Positions 27,601-37,537 of a stretch of DNA of 39,026 bases are shown here, in pieces. Source of the stretch: an uncultured Pseudomonadota bacterium (GTDB lineage Bacteria > Myxococcota_A > Bradymonadia > Bradymonadales > Bradymonadaceae); the NCBI GenBank assembly GCA_950059285.1, contig CATLTV010000027.1:1-39026 (forward strand), read 5' to 3'. The position numbers and the translations under genes are program-made. The notes beneath the pieces were generated by a model that saw nothing but the letters and a program-made list of their open reading frames with translations, searched no databases and was not told the origin of the DNA. Position 1 is the stretch's first letter; each line of letters begins with the position of its first letter.

Positions 27601-30600
27601 TCGAGATAGTCGGGTGTGCCGTCTGCGTCGGTGTCATCGTTTGCGGGGTTTCCATCGCCGTCGATGTCTTCATCCACGGTGAGCACGCCATCGCCGTCGT
27701 CATCGACGTCGAGATAGTCAGGTGTGCCATCGTTGTTGGAGTCATCGTTGGTGGGGTCGCCATCGTTGTCGATGTCTTCATCAGCAGTCAGGACGCCATC
27801 ATCATCATCGTCTGTATCAAGCGCGTTGATGAGTGTGTCGCCATCGGTGTTGATGGGTTGTGAAGGATCGCTGCCCACTTCGGTGCCATCATCGATGCCA
27901 TCGCCGTCGGTGTCAGGATTCATGGGATCGGTGCCGATGCCATCTTCCACGCCATTGGTCAGACCATCGCCATCGAGGTCGCCGCTTGGACCGTCCTGGT
28001 CATTGGGGTCAAGCCAGTTGGGTGTGCCATCACCATCGGTGTCGTGTTCTTCGTAGTTACCGTCGCCATCAAGATCCTCGGAGAGTGTGGGTTTGCCATC
28101 ACCATCGTTGTCGGGATCAAGATAGTCAGGTGTGCCATCGTTATCCGTGTCATCATTGGTAGCGTCGCCATCACCATTGATATCTTCGTTGATGGTGGGA
28201 ACACCGTCGTTGTCATCGTCAGCATCAAGGTAGTTGGGGAGCGCATCACCATCAGTGTTGTCAGTGCGTGCGTCGCCGTCGCCATCCAGATCCTCGTCAC
28301 GAGTGAGGATGCCATCGTTGTCATCATCGGCATCAAGTGCGTTGATGAGGTTGTCGCCATCGGTATCCACAGGATCATTGATGTTTGCGACCTCCACGTT
28401 GTCACGCAGGCCATCACCATCGCTGTCGAGGTTCTCGGGGTCGGTGCCGATGGTACGTTCCTGACCGTTGGTAAGGCCGTCCATATCGGTGTCACCCGAG
28501 TCACATGCAAGGGCATTGGGGTCTGGCACACAAGGATCACTGTCATCAGGGTCCATGTTATTGGGTGTGCCATCGCCATCGCCATCACCTGTACCACAGG
28601 CGGGGTCGTTAGGATCAGGTTCACAGGCATCAAGGTATTCTGCGATGCCATTTCCGCCAATGTCATCGGAGGGATCACCGTTGGTGTTGATGTCCTCATC
28701 AGCAGTCAGGACGCCATCGTCGTCATCGTCGTTATCAAGAGCGTTGATGAGTGCGTCACCATCGGTGTTGCGTCCACCTTCAGCATCTTCACCAGCAAAG
28801 CACTCGCCTGTCACGGCGATGGTGCCATCACAGAGGCCATCGCCATCAGTGTCTGCGTTGTCAGGATCGGTGCCGATCAAGTCTTCCTGTTCATTGGTGA
28901 TTCCATCGCGATCAGGATCGCCCTGGGGACCATCGTTATCGTTGGGATCAAGCCAGTCAGGAGTGCCGTCACCATCGGTGTCGTGTTCGTTGTAATCGCC
29001 ATCACCATCGAGATCCTCGGAGAGTGTGGATTTGTTGTCCCCATCATCATCAGCATCACGGTAGTTCGGGAGTGCATCGCCATCAGTATTGTCGTTGGCG
29101 GGGTTGCCGTCGCCATTGATGTCTTCAGCAGCCGTCAACACGCCATCATTATCATCATCCGTGTCGAGATAATCGGGCAGGTCTGTGCCATCGGTGTTCT
29201 GAGCATCAGAAGGGTTACCATCGCCGTTGGGGTCAGGGTTCTCCAGCGCAGTCAGGACAGTATCGTTGTCGTCATCGGCATCAAGGTAGTTGGGGAGCGC
29301 GTCACCATCGGTGTTGTCGTTGGTGGGGTCTCCATCGTTGTTCAGATCTTCATTGGCGGTGTTGATGCCATCGTTGTCATCGTCAGCATCGAGTGCGTCG
29401 ATGAGCATGTCGCCATCGCTGTTTTGACCGTTAACAGCGTCCTCACCTGCGACACATACGCCAGCCACGGCGATGGTGCCATCACAGAGGCCGTCGCCAT
29501 CAGTGTCTGCGTTGGTGGCGAGTGTGCCAATCATGGACTCCACGGCATTGGAGATGCCGTCGCCATCTGTGTCACCTGTGGCACATGCTGGATCGTTGGG
29601 ATCAGGGTTACATGGGTCCACAGGATCTGGGTCGGTGGTGTTTGGTTCACCGTCGCCATCAGGATCACCTGTAGGACATGCCAGTGAGTTTGCATCTGGA
29701 ACACATGGTTCAACCGAATCAAGTGTGCCGTTTGTGTTGCTATCGATCGCTTCTGCGCTTGTGTCGAGCGCGTCAGCATCATCGTTGTCATCCAGGTAAT
29801 CGGGGAGCATATCTCCGCCGATGAGCATGAGGTCTGTGTTCAATGCATCCGAGGGATCGCCGTCACCGTTGGGATCTGGGACCTCGTTTGCGGTGAGCAC
29901 GGTGTCGTTATCATCATCGGTGTCGAGATAATCGGGCAAGTCTGCGCCATCTGTGTTCTGAGCGTCAGAGGGGTTGCCATCGCCGTTGGGATCTGGGTTC
30001 TCAAACCTTGTGTGGATGCCATCGTTGTCATCATCGACATCGAGGTAATCAGGCGTATCTGCGCCGTCCGAGTTTTGTGCGTCGGAGGGGTTGCCATCAT
30101 TGTTTGCGTCAGGGTTTTCAAACGCCGTCAGGATGCCATCATTGTCATCGTCAGGATCAAGGTAGTTGGGCAGCATGTCGCCATCGGTGTTCAACCCTGC
30201 CTCATAGATATCGTAGATACCGTCGCCATCACTGTCTGGTTCAAAACCAGTCATGCCACCATTGGGACGCTCAATGTCGCCCACGTTGGGCATGGTGTTG
30301 GAGTTCTGAGGTGTAGCACCATATGGAATCGGTGTGCTGTTGTTGTTGCGGGCGTATGTGCCCGCAAGACCGTGGCTGACATCAGGAGCGCATGTACCAT
30401 TGAGCGTTTCGAGGAAGATCCTCCCGCCAGCGCCACCGCCGCCTGTGCCGTGTGCATCGCCTGTTCTGACATTACCACCGTTGCCACCTTGGGCGCGAAG
30501 GTCTGTGCAGTTGGCTGTACCTTCAATGCGGAGGATGATGGCACCGCCAGCACCACCACCACCAGCGCCATCGTTACCTGCTGTGACGGGAGAATCTCCC

Positions 30601-31667
30601 GTGGTCGCGACGCCCGCACCGCCACCATTTGCAGAGAGGACACCAGAGCCCGAGAGCGCCTGTGCGCGAAGGTATATGACGCCGCCGCCATCACCGCCCG
30701 AGGTGTTCACATTGTTGTTTCCGTGTCCTGCGCCGCCGCCACCACCAAAGGAGAGATGGGAGGAGAAGGGGTAGCTAACTTCAGCGCCACCATAACCGCC
30801 TGTGTTTCGACCCACAGCGGGCATGGAATTTGGTTCCTGATCCGCGATCCATGTGCGCCCGCCGAGTCCGCCTTCGCCACCGTGACCGCCGCCGCCGCCA
30901 CCCGAGTTGTGGCAGATACCGCCACCTGCACCTGTGCCTCGGTTGCCTCGGCCTGTGGCGCTATTGCCATAAAAGTCAAAGAGGTAGCCTTCGCCCTTGT
31001 TAATGCCATCGGGGTAGCTTTCATCAAGACCTGTACAGGCAAAGTTACTGCTACCGTTGCGTTTGGCACCGCCACGAAATCCCTTGAAATCCACGTTCAC
31101 CGCGGAGTTTGCGGCCATTGTGATCTCGCCTTGGACCAGTGCTGCGACCACGCCGCCTGTGTTTCCATCCCAATCGGGAGCTGTGATCGATGCGCCCGAG
31201 TTCAACGTCAAGGATGTGTATTCGGGGACAACAATCACCTGACCGCCATCCTCGTCGTATGTGTTGTTCAGCGGTTCTGTCAGCGTAATGTTGGGGCCTG
31301 CCGCCTGTGCAACACGTGCAAACTCCCAGTGGCCTACGCCCTGTGTGCTGATATCAAACGGGCCTTGATCTCCACTTGCTGGAGGGGTGGAGGGCTGGCC
31401 TGATGCCTGCCACACCATGATCAGGTCGCCCGCATTGACTGTGCCACCATTGTCTACTGTAAGCGTGGTGTCTCCCTGACTTGCGCTGCTGATTCCCACA
31501 TAGCTGTTAATCACCACATTGGGTGCGCTAATGGTCAGGCTTCCATCCTGACCATTACCCAGGCTGAAGTAGTCTGGACCCGCAAAGACAACGGTGGGAT
31601 CGGTGAAGCTTAATGCGCCTACACACGCCAGTCCGATGACCGAGGGGAGTGATAGTTTTTGTCTCAT
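24612..31667 (-). CDS. Giant surface protein: Gly-rich domain, thrombospondin type 3 repeats, Ig-like repeats, MYXO-CTERM-like tail
   Basis: 2351-residue secreted protein. A signal peptide (residues 1-30, ending VVFA) is followed by a Gly/Asn-rich region (to about 470; [20 protein letters not shown] at its start, then GGGGAGG clusters) resembling AgmC-like myxobacterial proteins. Residues about 476-1962 are thrombospondin type 3 calcium-binding repeats, variants of [19 protein letters not shown], arranged in higher-order blocks punctuated by paired-Cys segments (PCVPDxxALAC). Four Ig-like domains of about 80 residues follow (about 1975-2313, each opening xxITxPADGxTVPxDFTVxG). The end, GGCQ then a Leu-rich helix and FRRRKRS, fits a MYXO-CTERM-type sorting signal that leaves the protein anchored at a Cys on the surface. 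ATG 31667 is chosen because it starts the signal peptide; the open frame continues 70 codons upstream without coding character. Likely a long Ca2+-stiffened adhesin or motility-related filament. Confidence 0.85.
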   Translation of the reverse strand: MRQKLSLPSVIGLACVGALSFTDPTVVFAGPDYFSLGNGQDGSLTISAPNVVINSYVGISSASQGDTTLTVDNGGTVNAGDLIMVWQASGQPSTPPASGDQGPFDISTQGVGHWEFARVAQAAGPNITLTEPLNNTYDEDGGQVIVVPEYTSLTLNSGASITAPDWDGNTGGVVAALVQGEITMAANSAVNVDFKGFRGGAKRNGSSNFACTGLDESYPDGINKGEGYLFDFYGNSATGRGNRGTGAGGGICHNSGGGGGGHGGEGGLGGRTWIADQEPNSMPAVGRNTGGYGGAEVSYPFSSHLSFGGGGGAGHGNNNVNTSGGDGGGVIYLRAQALSGSGVLSANGGGAGVATTGDSPVTAGNDGAGGGGAGGAIILRIEGTANCTDLRAQGGNGGNVRTGDAHGTGGGGAGGRIFLETLNGTCAPDVSHGLAGTYARNNNSTPIPYGATPQNSNTMPNVGDIERPNGGMTGFEPDSDGDGIYDIYEAGLNTDGDMLPNYLDPDDDNDGILTAFENPDANNDGNPSDAQNSDGADTPDYLDVDDDNDGIHTRFENPDPNGDGNPSDAQNTDGADLPDYLDTDDDNDTVLTANEVPDPNGDGDPSDALNTDLMLIGGDMLPDYLDDNDDADALDTSAEAIDSNTNGTLDSVEPCVPDANSLACPTGDPDGDGEPNTTDPDPVDPCNPDPNDPACATGDTDGDGISNAVESMIGTLATNADTDGDGLCDGTIAVAGVCVAGEDAVNGQNSDGDMLIDALDADDDNDGINTANEDLNNDGDPTNDNTDGDALPNYLDADDDNDTVLTALENPDPNGDGNPSDAQNTDGTDLPDYLDTDDDNDGVLTAAEDINGDGNPANDNTDGDALPNYRDADDDGDNKSTLSEDLDGDGDYNEHDTDGDGTPDWLDPNDNDGPQGDPDRDGITNEQEDLIGTDPDNADTDGDGLCDGTIAVTGECFAGEDAEGGRNTDGDALINALDNDDDDDGVLTADEDINTNGDPSDDIGGNGIAEYLDACEPDPNDPACGTGDGDGDGTPNNMDPDDSDPCVPDPNALACDSGDTDMDGLTNGQERTIGTDPENLDSDGDGLRDNVEVANINDPVDTDGDNLINALDADDDNDGILTRDEDLDGDGDARTDNTDGDALPNYLDADDDNDGVPTINEDINGDGDATNDDTDNDGTPDYLDPDNDGDGKPTLSEDLDGDGNYEEHDTDGDGTPNWLDPNDQDGPSGDLDGDGLTNGVEDGIGTDPMNPDTDGDGIDDGTEVGSDPSQPINTDGDTLINALDTDDDDDGVLTADEDIDNDGDPTNDDSNNDGTPDYLDVDDDGDGVLTVDEDIDGDGNPANDDTDADGTPDYLDVDDDNDGVNTADEDIDGDNDPTNDDTDADGTPDYLDVDDDNDGILTRDEDLDGNGTPANDNSDAILGDMVPNYLDPDDDGDGVLTADEDVNMDGDFSNDDTNMNGLVDYLDPCDPDDTSMACINGDPDGDGVPNTMDPEPLDPCVPDANALACNTGDTDMDGITNGDERAQGTNPEDPDTDGDGIPDGTELPDVNAPQDSDMDGIIDALDTDDDNDGVLTADEDIDGDSDPTNDDADMDGTPNYLDTDDDNDGVLTIDEDIDGDGNPVNDDTDMNGTPDYLDPDNDGDGKPTLSEDLDGDGNYNEHDTDGDGTPDWLDPNDQDGPNGDLDGDGIPNIDEDLDGDGNPDNDDTDGDGTPNYLDEDDDNDGILTRDEDLDGDGDPTNDNADALLGDTLPNYLDPDDDGDGVLTRDEDVNMDGDYSNDDTNMNGVSDYLDPCDPDSSALACQFGDTDLDGVPNDIDPDPLDPCNPNPDALACDTGDTDMDGLSNGDERLVGSDPTNPDTDGDGVFDGVEVPDASAPRDTDMDGIADVFDTDDDNDNVLTTFELGDNAPATLLDTDMDGTPNYLDVDDDGDGIPTRDEGADPNLDGNPSDALDLNGNDVPDYLDISYPVQDLLDITQPADGSTVMPDFTVSGVATPGETVEIFVDGVKVGEVVAGEDGTWSFDVTEQAEGMHEVEARTPSLADTVNVVVVEAPAFDITFPADSMTVPADFTVTGTGTPGEDVTISVDGTVVGTTTADENGDWTFDITGLEEGEHTIDATSDGETDSVTVTVDLEAMLAEVNITTPADGSTVPVDFTVVGTTEADTEVELLVDGMVVGTTTSDENGNWSIPVDGLDAGMHTIEARIPGDSDTITVTVDDTLAPLEVAITTPADGDTVPADFTVTGTTEPGADVEVFIDGESVGTTTSDDNGDWSLDVSDVTSGDHTITATSSKDGLVANSNSVSVTVEDDPYADLILTGGCQQSQGGQPSDLAPLALLGLVGLFRRRKRS
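25780..30240. repeat. 4.5-kb tandem array encoding thrombospondin type 3 repeats
   Basis: Imperfect short repeats (on the plus strand variants of GCCATCACCATCGGTGTCG) run through the centre of the giant gene. On top of these, a block encoding [28 protein letters not shown] occurs around 26600-26760, 27960-28110 and 28910-29040, and a block with two Cys pairs occurs around 26150-26290, 27110-27270, 28480-28640 and 29570-29720. This points to segmental duplication in steps of roughly 1-1.4 kb. Copy number may vary between strains. Confidence 0.85.
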
Positions 31668-31895
31668 GATTCTACTTTGGGTTGTAACACTCTGTCTGCT
31701 CTCAATAAAAAAATGAAGAAATATTAAAATCCTGCACTTTTTTATTAAACAACAATACGAGTGTGTCGTTTGTAACCAGTGACGTGGTGATGACGTCTGG
31801 CTATAAGTTACCTCTTCAAAAATGTAAGAGAGTGGTTCTCTATCCTTGGAAATAATCACCTTGCAGTCGAAAGTCAATAGCCTAAGCGTTTGATA

Positions 31896-31942
31896 AAAAA
31901 GAAGACGCCGACACTACTTGCGTAGTGTCGGCGCCTTTTTTT
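31896..31942 (-). terminator. Terminator after the amidohydrolase mosaic gene
   Basis: A stem of about 17 bp with one mismatch, core CGCCGACACTAC / GTAGTGTCGGCG, and tetraloop TTGC. It is followed on the minus strand by a run of Ts and also carries T7 on the plus side. It lies 37 bp past the stop at 31979. Bases 31668-31895, upstream of the repeat gene, are AT-rich and presumably hold its promoter; no confident -35/-10 pair was found. Confidence 0.85.
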
Positions 31943-31978
31943 GTTTGCTAAATTAGCCTGGCGTCTTGAAATAAGTTC

Positions 31979-34900
31979 CTAGTTGCAACCCATGACAGGA
32001 GCCTGTCCAAGACCACTGAAGGTGTCCTGAGGAAGCTCATTGAAGTAGGTGGATACATCAAACGCGTCCACGCCGTTGTAAGGTGTGAAGTTGCAACGAT
32101 CGTAGGTGGCGTTTTCCCACAACCTGGAACCAGGGTTTGTGGCGTACTCACCAAATGCATCAAACAAGGTGTCTGTGCCTTCATCGTAAGTGTCAGCACC
32201 GCCACCAAGTTCTGCAAAGAGAATCAGGCGGTCATCACCGTTGAAGCTTGTGACACCATCTTCAATGTCACAGGCGGTCTTGTCGGACATCTGTGCGTTA
32301 CAGATGACGTAGGTTTCGCCTGCGGCGAGCGTGCCTGTGAGAGCAAGCTCGGAGGTGCAGTTGGTGTTGTTACCGTTGACCTGACAGAGTGTCACGCCGT
32401 CCATGGTCACATCGCTTGAGCCACAGTTGTAAAGCTCTACAGCCTTGTTGAAGCTTGCGCCTTCCACGACCTCGGAGATGATGAAGCACTCGGAGGGGAG
32501 GGTGGAGATGGTGACTGTTGTGCTCACATCCACACCACCAGAAGAGACAGTGATTGTGCCTGTTCCTGTGGCGTTTGCACCAGCGGTCACGTCAAAGTCG
32601 ACAGTCAAGCTACCTGCTGGGATGACGACAGTGCCGCTTGCCACGCTCAGATCTCCTGTGGTGGAGATCTGTGCTGTGCTCAGACCGCCTTGCACGCCAG
32701 GAACATCAAATGTTGCTGTCATGGTCAGTGTGCCAGAGGGTGCGACGGATGGGTTCTGTGGATCGAGGCTGACGGGCTCACGTGGTGTGGTGAGGTCATA
32801 TACGGTCACGGAAGTGGTGTACATGTCACCCATGTAAGATGCTGTCACATCGCCAGAACCTGTCACAAGTGTTGTGGTGAGAGGCACAGAAGCGGACTTC
32901 TCGCCCTGAGCGATTGTGACGGTTGCAGGGCCGCTGACAACGCCAGAGTAGGAGAGGTCAATGGTCAGGTCACTGAGTGCAGGAGATGTAACCTCCACAA
33001 GCAGCTCTGGTGTGCTCTGTGCTTGCACTTGGTTGGTCTCCACAAAGACCTCTGCGTGGTTGAATCCAAGCAATGCAGCAGGACCTGTGATGAGGTCGTT
33101 TGCATCGCGTGGGGAGATTCTGTTTCCATCGCTGCTGGAGAATCCACGGTAGACCACGGAGCCAATGACGGAGTTGAAGGTGTCGCCCACAGCGGGCTTC
33201 TCAAATGCAAAGAGTGTGTCATCCACGTAGAGACCACTGGTGAGGATCACCTCGCCGTACTGGTCGTAGCTTGAGACGTCAGCAACTTCAACGTTGTCCA
33301 CCTGAACAAGCACGCCTTCGTAGGCTTCGCCTTTTGCGCCTGTTCTGAGGATATCTGCTTCGCTCACGGACACAGGCGCAGGAACCTGACCAGAACCTGT
33401 CACGCTCACGGTGGGGTTGGTCAACTGCACGCCACCGAAGTATTCACCGACGGTTGCTTCGATCTCGACGAGATCACCTGCTGTGAGGGCAGGCATGAAG
33501 TCAGGCGCGTAGACGTAGAGGCCAGAGTAATCTGGTGCGACGTAAGCGGCGGAGTCTTCAGGAACCTGAATGAAGAAACCGCTTGAGCCAAAGCCTGTCA
33601 CGACAGCGTCGCGGATGACGATGAAGTCGCCTTGAGACACGTTGTCTTCCTGGTTGACTGCATAGATGCTGGCAGGACATGCGCCGTTGTTGGGGTTGGC
33701 TGCTTCAGGACATTTGTCGCAGACATCGCCCTGACCATCGCTGTCGGTGTCGAGCTGATCTTCGTTGGGTGTGGTGGGGCAGTTGTCTGCGTCGTTCAAG
33801 ATGCCGTCGCTGTCGCGATCGTCAGGGTTGAACATGGCACACATGTCGCCAGGACCACTCACAGGGCAAACATCACAGGAGTCGCCTGTATCATCTGCGT
33901 CGAAGTTGGGTTGCTCGTTGCTTGAGAGAGGACGCTTGGGGTTGAAGATTTCAGGGCAGCTATCTTCGCTGTCGGCAATACCATCACCATCGGCGTCTTC
34001 TGCGCTGGACATTCCAGTATACTCTTCAGGGCGGAACGGCACACAGGATGGCTCGTTATCAGGAGTGCCACAGAAGAAGAGTGGGTAAGGAGGATTGTTT
34101 GCTTCGGAGGTGAGGGTTGCCACGGTGGAGCCTGTATCAAGCTCTGCACACACCTTCTGCATGGCACCACATACGTCCATGGTTTCACACTTGGCAGCAT
34201 CTGCTGCGGGGAGGAGTGCGTCCACGAGACCTTGCTCACCGTACAGAGGCATACCACCGCGCATCACGAGGCCGATATCTGCCGAGGTGCTTTCGATGAC
34301 TGCGCGGTAACCAGCACCAAGCTGAGAGCCATCAAAGATCACAAGGTCAGCAATTTTGCCAGCAGTGATGGAACCAAGGCGGTCATCAATACCGAGCGCG
34401 ACAGCGCCATTGATGGTCGCCATCTCGAAGAGCTCGCGCTGTGAGAATGCCTGGTTGTAGTGATTTGTGTTCAGGTAGTTTGCACATGCAAGTTCACGCT
34501 GCATGTTCATGGAACCACTGATGATCCAGTCTGTACCAAGCGCGATCGTCACGCCAAGACGACGGTACGTCATGATGTCTGCGGTTTGACCATAGAGATC
34601 CACGTTTGTACGTGGTGACCACACGAGCTTGGAGCCCGATGCGCCCATGTCTGCAATGTCAGCAGCGGTCAGACCGATACCGTGAATGATCGAAGTGTTC
34701 TGCGCGATAAGATCGTTACCGCTACCACCGTTGAGACATTTGAACTCGTTGTTCGCCTCAAGGTCAATACCTTCGGAGACGTGTGGGAGATAAATGGTGT
34801 TCTCTGTCAGCACGCTCTCGGAGTCGACGCGAGGATATGTACAGCCCGAGTCGAACAGGTCGCCGTCGCTGTCACCAAGAGGGAAGGTCTGATACTCCAC

Positions 34901-35707
34901 GCGGAGGTTCTCAAGACCTTCGTTGTTGGAGATCTGGTCGAGGTTACGCACAAAGCCCGATGCGCCAGCGCTACCTGCGATACTTGTTGTACCAGCGAGC
35001 AAGTGGCGAAGTTCGGAGTACTGAACAGCTTCAGCCTTGTTGTTGCTGCCGTTGCTCTTGACGCTCTGGTGGCCACGGAGACCTTTTCTCCAGTCATGTC
35101 GGTGATCAAAGCGCTCATTACCGTGTGCCTTGGGTTCGCCGTTGGCGTTGAATCCAAGGTGGTCGTGTGCGTTCATGAGGCCAGGGGAGATGACACCATC
35201 CGCACACTCCACAAGGGTTGCGTCCTGTGCGCTCGCATCATCTTCGTAGTCACAGCCCACGTAGAGGATCTTGCCGTTCTCAACGCCGCCTTCATAGACG
35301 ACTGCGCCGCCTTCGTAAATTTTGCCGTCTGCTGCGAGCACAGTGCCTCGGACAACCACGTTGGCGCCTGAGCCAGGTGTGACCTGACAGAGTGAACCTG
35401 CGCTGGATGCCACGGGCATGGCACATGTAACAACATCTCCTCCTGGCGTGGTCATGTCAGGAGTCATGTCCTCGGTCATGTCAGGTGTCATGTCCTCAGT
35501 CATGTCAGGATCGATGACCATGTCGGGATCGTCGTCCATGTCAGGATCATCGTCCATGTCTCCATCGGTTGTACCGGAGTCAGAGGGCATGTCCTGTGTA
35601 TCAGTCATGTCTGGAGTGTCATTGTTGCCATCGCAGGATGAGCAGGCGCTGTTGGTCTGCACAGAGCAAAGGAGCAGCAACATCAAGAGTCGTTTACTTG
35701 TTGGCAT
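31979..35707 (-). CDS. Exported amidohydrolase fused to TSP3, OB-fold, Ig-like and lamin-tail domains
   Basis: 1242-residue secreted mosaic. The signal peptide (LLMLLLLCSVQTNSAC) may be lipidated at Cys22, though the lipobox is not ideal. A linker of Asp-Met-Thr-Pro units (about 30-90) leads into an amidohydrolase domain (about 100-480) of the ATZ/TRZ type: HxH at His181/His183 in NAHDHLGF, His309 in LPHVSEG, His342 in IIHGIGL and Asp393 in ALGTDW, so all metal ligands are present. Then come thrombospondin type 3 repeats (about 565-670, DSDGILNDADNCPTTPNEDQ), an OB-like domain as in ExeM-type nucleases (FIVIRDAVVTGFGSSGFFIQ), Ig-like repeats and a C-terminal lamin-tail domain (CFIISEVVEGASFNKAVELYN). 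The substrate is unknown. AAGGG nine bases upstream supports ATG 35707. It is a single-gene unit. Confidence 0.85.
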   Translation of the reverse strand: MPTSKRLLMLLLLCSVQTNSACSSCDGNNDTPDMTDTQDMPSDSGTTDGDMDDDPDMDDDPDMVIDPDMTEDMTPDMTEDMTPDMTTPGGDVVTCAMPVASSAGSLCQVTPGSGANVVVRGTVLAADGKIYEGGAVVYEGGVENGKILYVGCDYEDDASAQDATLVECADGVISPGLMNAHDHLGFNANGEPKAHGNERFDHRHDWRKGLRGHQSVKSNGSNNKAEAVQYSELRHLLAGTTSIAGSAGASGFVRNLDQISNNEGLENLRVEYQTFPLGDSDGDLFDSGCTYPRVDSESVLTENTIYLPHVSEGIDLEANNEFKCLNGGSGNDLIAQNTSIIHGIGLTAADIADMGASGSKLVWSPRTNVDLYGQTADIMTYRRLGVTIALGTDWIISGSMNMQRELACANYLNTNHYNQAFSQRELFEMATINGAVALGIDDRLGSITAGKIADLVIFDGSQLGAGYRAVIESTSADIGLVMRGGMPLYGEQGLVDALLPAADAAKCETMDVCGAMQKVCAELDTGSTVATLTSEANNPPYPLFFCGTPDNEPSCVPFRPEEYTGMSSAEDADGDGIADSEDSCPEIFNPKRPLSSNEQPNFDADDTGDSCDVCPVSGPGDMCAMFNPDDRDSDGILNDADNCPTTPNEDQLDTDSDGQGDVCDKCPEAANPNNGACPASIYAVNQEDNVSQGDFIVIRDAVVTGFGSSGFFIQVPEDSAAYVAPDYSGLYVYAPDFMPALTAGDLVEIEATVGEYFGGVQLTNPTVSVTGSGQVPAPVSVSEADILRTGAKGEAYEGVLVQVDNVEVADVSSYDQYGEVILTSGLYVDDTLFAFEKPAVGDTFNSVIGSVVYRGFSSSDGNRISPRDANDLITGPAALLGFNHAEVFVETNQVQAQSTPELLVEVTSPALSDLTIDLSYSGVVSGPATVTIAQGEKSASVPLTTTLVTGSGDVTASYMGDMYTTSVTVYDLTTPREPVSLDPQNPSVAPSGTLTMTATFDVPGVQGGLSTAQISTTGDLSVASGTVVIPAGSLTVDFDVTAGANATGTGTITVSSGGVDVSTTVTISTLPSECFIISEVVEGASFNKAVELYNCGSSDVTMDGVTLCQVNGNNTNCTSELALTGTLAAGETYVICNAQMSDKTACDIEDGVTSFNGDDRLILFAELGGGADTYDEGTDTLFDAFGEYATNPGSRLWENATYDRCNFTPYNGVDAFDVSTYFNELPQDTFSGLGQAPVMGCN

Positions 35708-35772
35708 GGTTGAAAGCCCTTGTGTGTAAAACGTGTAAGCTGATGAGATATAATTGTTTTGAGCGTATAAAA

Positions 35773-35823
35773 ATACACCCGCCGAAGCGTTGCTTTCTGA
35801 AAAGCGGGCTTTGGCGGGTGTAT
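35773..35823 (-). terminator. Terminator after the LysR-type gene
   Basis: ATACACCCGCC / GGCGGGTGTAT form an 11-bp outer stem, continued by an imperfect inner stem (GAAGCGTTGCTTT / AAAGCGGGCTTT) around CTGA. On the minus strand it is followed by TATTTTTAT. It sits between the lysR-type stop and the upstream region of the amidohydrolase gene. Confidence 0.8.
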
Positions 35824-35858
35824 GTTTGCAAGAAGTGAATCAAAACGCAAAGGGACAT

Positions 35859-36764
35859 TTATGTGACGTTTTGTTTATGTGTCATAAGTGTGCTTAAAAG
35901 CGTCTGTCTTAGCCATATATTTGCAGGGTCCTGTTCCAGGTGTGCGCTCCAGCTCATCAGGGTCAGGACATGAGGCAATTGCACAGGAGGAGCGTGCAGC
36001 CTTTGTGGTGTAAAGTGCTGCAACGCTTCTGATTTTGGTAAGGTGATAGCCAGACCAAGCTCATCCACGACCATCTTGACAATCGCAAGCGAGTGGATTG
36101 TCATGGCTACATTGCGCTTGATCCCCATCTGAGCAAGGACCAGATCGGCGCGATCAAACAGATCGCCGTGCAAATGGAAGATCGCATGTGGCAACTCGGC
36201 CCATTCTCTGGCCGAGCGAGGTGCTTCAATGTGTGCAGGTGTAACTGTGACAAGCTCTTCACGAAAAAGCTCCTGCGCACGGTAAGCTGTGGGCAGCGTC
36301 GTGCCTGTGGAAAGCACCAGATCAAGCTCGCCGCGTTGCAGTGCTGCCAGAGGAAACTCTTCAGGGAGCGGTCGCATCTCACAACGCAACCCTGGTGAGG
36401 TGTTGTGAAGCTGTGTGAGCAAATGAACGCTCACACCTCGTGTGGCCAGCGGGCTCACGGCGAGGTTGAATGTGTGCGCTTCCTGTTCGGGCTGGAAGGG
36501 GAGGTCTGGTTCAAGTGTGCGCTCGACATCGCGCAACACCTGACGCACAGCGGGCGCAAGTTGTTGTGCCTTGGGAGAAAGCACCATACCATGCGCGGTC
36601 TTGATGAGCAGCTCATCACCAAAGAGGTCTCTGAGCTTGGAGAGGGCACGACTCATCGCCGACTGTGACAGTCCCACGCGCTTACCTGCGTTGGTCACAT
36701 GAATCTCCTGGAGCAACGCATCAAGGTGCACCAGGAGGTTGAGATCAATATTGGCGAGGTTCAT
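35859..36764 (-). CDS. LysR-type transcriptional regulator
   Basis: 301-residue LTTR. The N-terminal winged helix-turn-helix is clear (IDLNLLVHLDALLQEIHVTN, then AGKRVGLSQSAMSRALSKLR, residues about 6-47), and the opening MxLANIDLNLL is typical of the NodD/LinR-like branch. A periplasmic-binding-protein-like effector domain follows (residues about 90-295). Starting at ATG 36764 gives the standard N-terminus; the longer frame to 36806 overlaps the PilZ gene. The gap to the PilZ stop is only 5 bp and its likely ribosome site (GAGG) lies in the 3' end of that gene, so the two are co-transcribed. LTTRs usually control a divergent target, but here the divergent gene is the FHA/sigma-54 activator beyond the PilZ gene. 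Effector unknown. Confidence 0.9.
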   Translation of the reverse strand: MNLANIDLNLLVHLDALLQEIHVTNAGKRVGLSQSAMSRALSKLRDLFGDELLIKTAHGMVLSPKAQQLAPAVRQVLRDVERTLEPDLPFQPEQEAHTFNLAVSPLATRGVSVHLLTQLHNTSPGLRCEMRPLPEEFPLAALQRGELDLVLSTGTTLPTAYRAQELFREELVTVTPAHIEAPRSAREWAELPHAIFHLHGDLFDRADLVLAQMGIKRNVAMTIHSLAIVKMVVDELGLAITLPKSEALQHFTPQRLHAPPVQLPHVLTLMSWSAHLEQDPANIWLRQTLLSTLMTHKQNVT

Positions 36765-36769
36765 GACTC

Positions 36770-37198
36770 TTAGCCTCGTCGACTCATGGCACGTGCGTAA
36801 AGCCATTCCAGAGTCTGACGGTCTTGTTTGGATTCTTTAAGGAACTCAATGCCATAGGCTTTGCGGCCATCATCCGTGGTCACACGTCTTACAACAGCTT
36901 GAACCTCGGCAGTGCAGCGCTCGCCCTGTCCAACAAGTGTGATGTCCATGTGGAGTGTGGCGTCTTTTTCGATGGTAGCTTCTGTGCGAAGCAGGCAGCC
37001 GCCTGGGCTGAGGTTCAGGACCTGACCAAAGATTTCGCGGGTGCCTTCCTCAAAGGTGACAGAGGCAAATGCTCTGACAGGCGCACGGCGAATACGTGTG
37101 GTGGGACCGCGCTGCTCAAACATGGGCGAACCAGGTCCGCTGGAGAGCGCTTCCATTTGACGCTGTGGCAAGAGAGTGCTGAGTAGGGTGCTAAACAT
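36770..37198 (-). CDS. PilZ-domain protein, putative c-di-GMP receptor
   Basis: 142-residue protein with a PilZ domain (about 35-135). Both halves of the cyclic di-GMP site are present: RxxxR at Arg38-Arg42 (RRAPVR) and the N-x-S-x-x-G motif at Asn62-Gly67 (NLSPGG). ATG 37198 is chosen because GGAGG lies six bases upstream and because residues encoded further upstream (to 37375) have no domain character. It is the first gene of a two-gene operon with the LysR-type regulator. Single-domain PilZ proteins typically transmit c-di-GMP levels to motility, polysaccharide or transcription machinery; the partner here cannot be inferred beyond the linked regulators. Confidence 0.88.
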   Translation of the reverse strand: MFSTLLSTLLPQRQMEALSSGPGSPMFEQRGPTTRIRRAPVRAFASVTFEEGTREIFGQVLNLSPGGCLLRTEATIEKDATLHMDITLVGQGERCTAEVQAVVRRVTTDDGRKAYGIEFLKESKQDRQTLEWLYARAMSRRG

Positions 37199-37537
37199 GA
37201 TGGCCTCCGTGGCGTGTGAATCTTCTGGCGTCCTGCCAGGTGAAAAGAACTCTACAAGACTCATCGTAGGCGAAGATGGTGGAGTCGCAAATTTTTTGAA
37301 CAAAAAGCTCGCAATCAAGTCCTTACAACGTAGGTTTTGAGGTCTCATCTTATCGCGTGGTTGAAGTGTCAACACTCTAATGATAACCTCTCAGGTCCTT
37401 GGTTCCCTGAACAAACATCTGTTTTTAATAAGTGTTGTCGCGATCTGATGCGGTATGTTCTTCAAAGAACATTACCTGAATGTGTAGCTGTACGTTGGGA
37501 TAGGTTTGGATGTCGTGGCGAGAGAAAGTGAGAGTAT
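37199..37537. other. Divergent regulatory region, PilZ operon / FHA activator
   Basis: This 339-bp spacer contains no gene. It holds three inverted repeats: CTGGC-GTCCT-GCCAG (about 37224-37238) near the PilZ start, GTTGA-AGTG-TCAAC (about 37360-37373), and the strong ATGTTCTT-CA-AAGAACAT at 37455-37472. No sigma-54 promoter (TGGCAC-N5-TTGCA) was recognised on either strand. Confidence 0.45.
37455..37472. promoter_or_regulatory. Inverted repeat upstream of the FHA/sigma-54 activator
   Basis: ATGTTCTT-CA-AAGAACAT has perfect 8-bp arms, 66 bp before the activator start. The geometry fits an operator for a dimeric regulator, for example the LysR-type protein or an autoregulator. It is not followed by a T-run, so it is not a terminator. 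Confidence 0.4.

Noticed and set aside
25780-30240. Dense short repeats that might suggest a CRISPR array or satellite
   Set aside because: Repeats are imperfect, in frame, without uniform spacers, and translate to thrombospondin type 3 repeats.
24696-31403. Several long plus-strand open frames (up to about 547 codons) opposite the giant repeat gene
   Set aside because: They are the reverse-complement reading of Asp/Gly-rich repeats (GAT/GAC become ATC/GTC), give Val/Ile/His-rich low-complexity products without domains, and lie exactly over the repeats of a gene with a clear signal peptide and C-terminal sorting signal.
31668-31877. N-terminal extension of the giant repeat protein by 70 codons
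   Set aside because: The extension is AT-rich and Cys/Phe/Ile-biased and precedes a good signal peptide starting at 31667; it is more likely leader and promoter DNA.
36786-36800. TGGCACG resembling a sigma-54 -24 element
   Set aside because: It lies inside the PilZ coding sequence and no TTGC element follows at the required distance.
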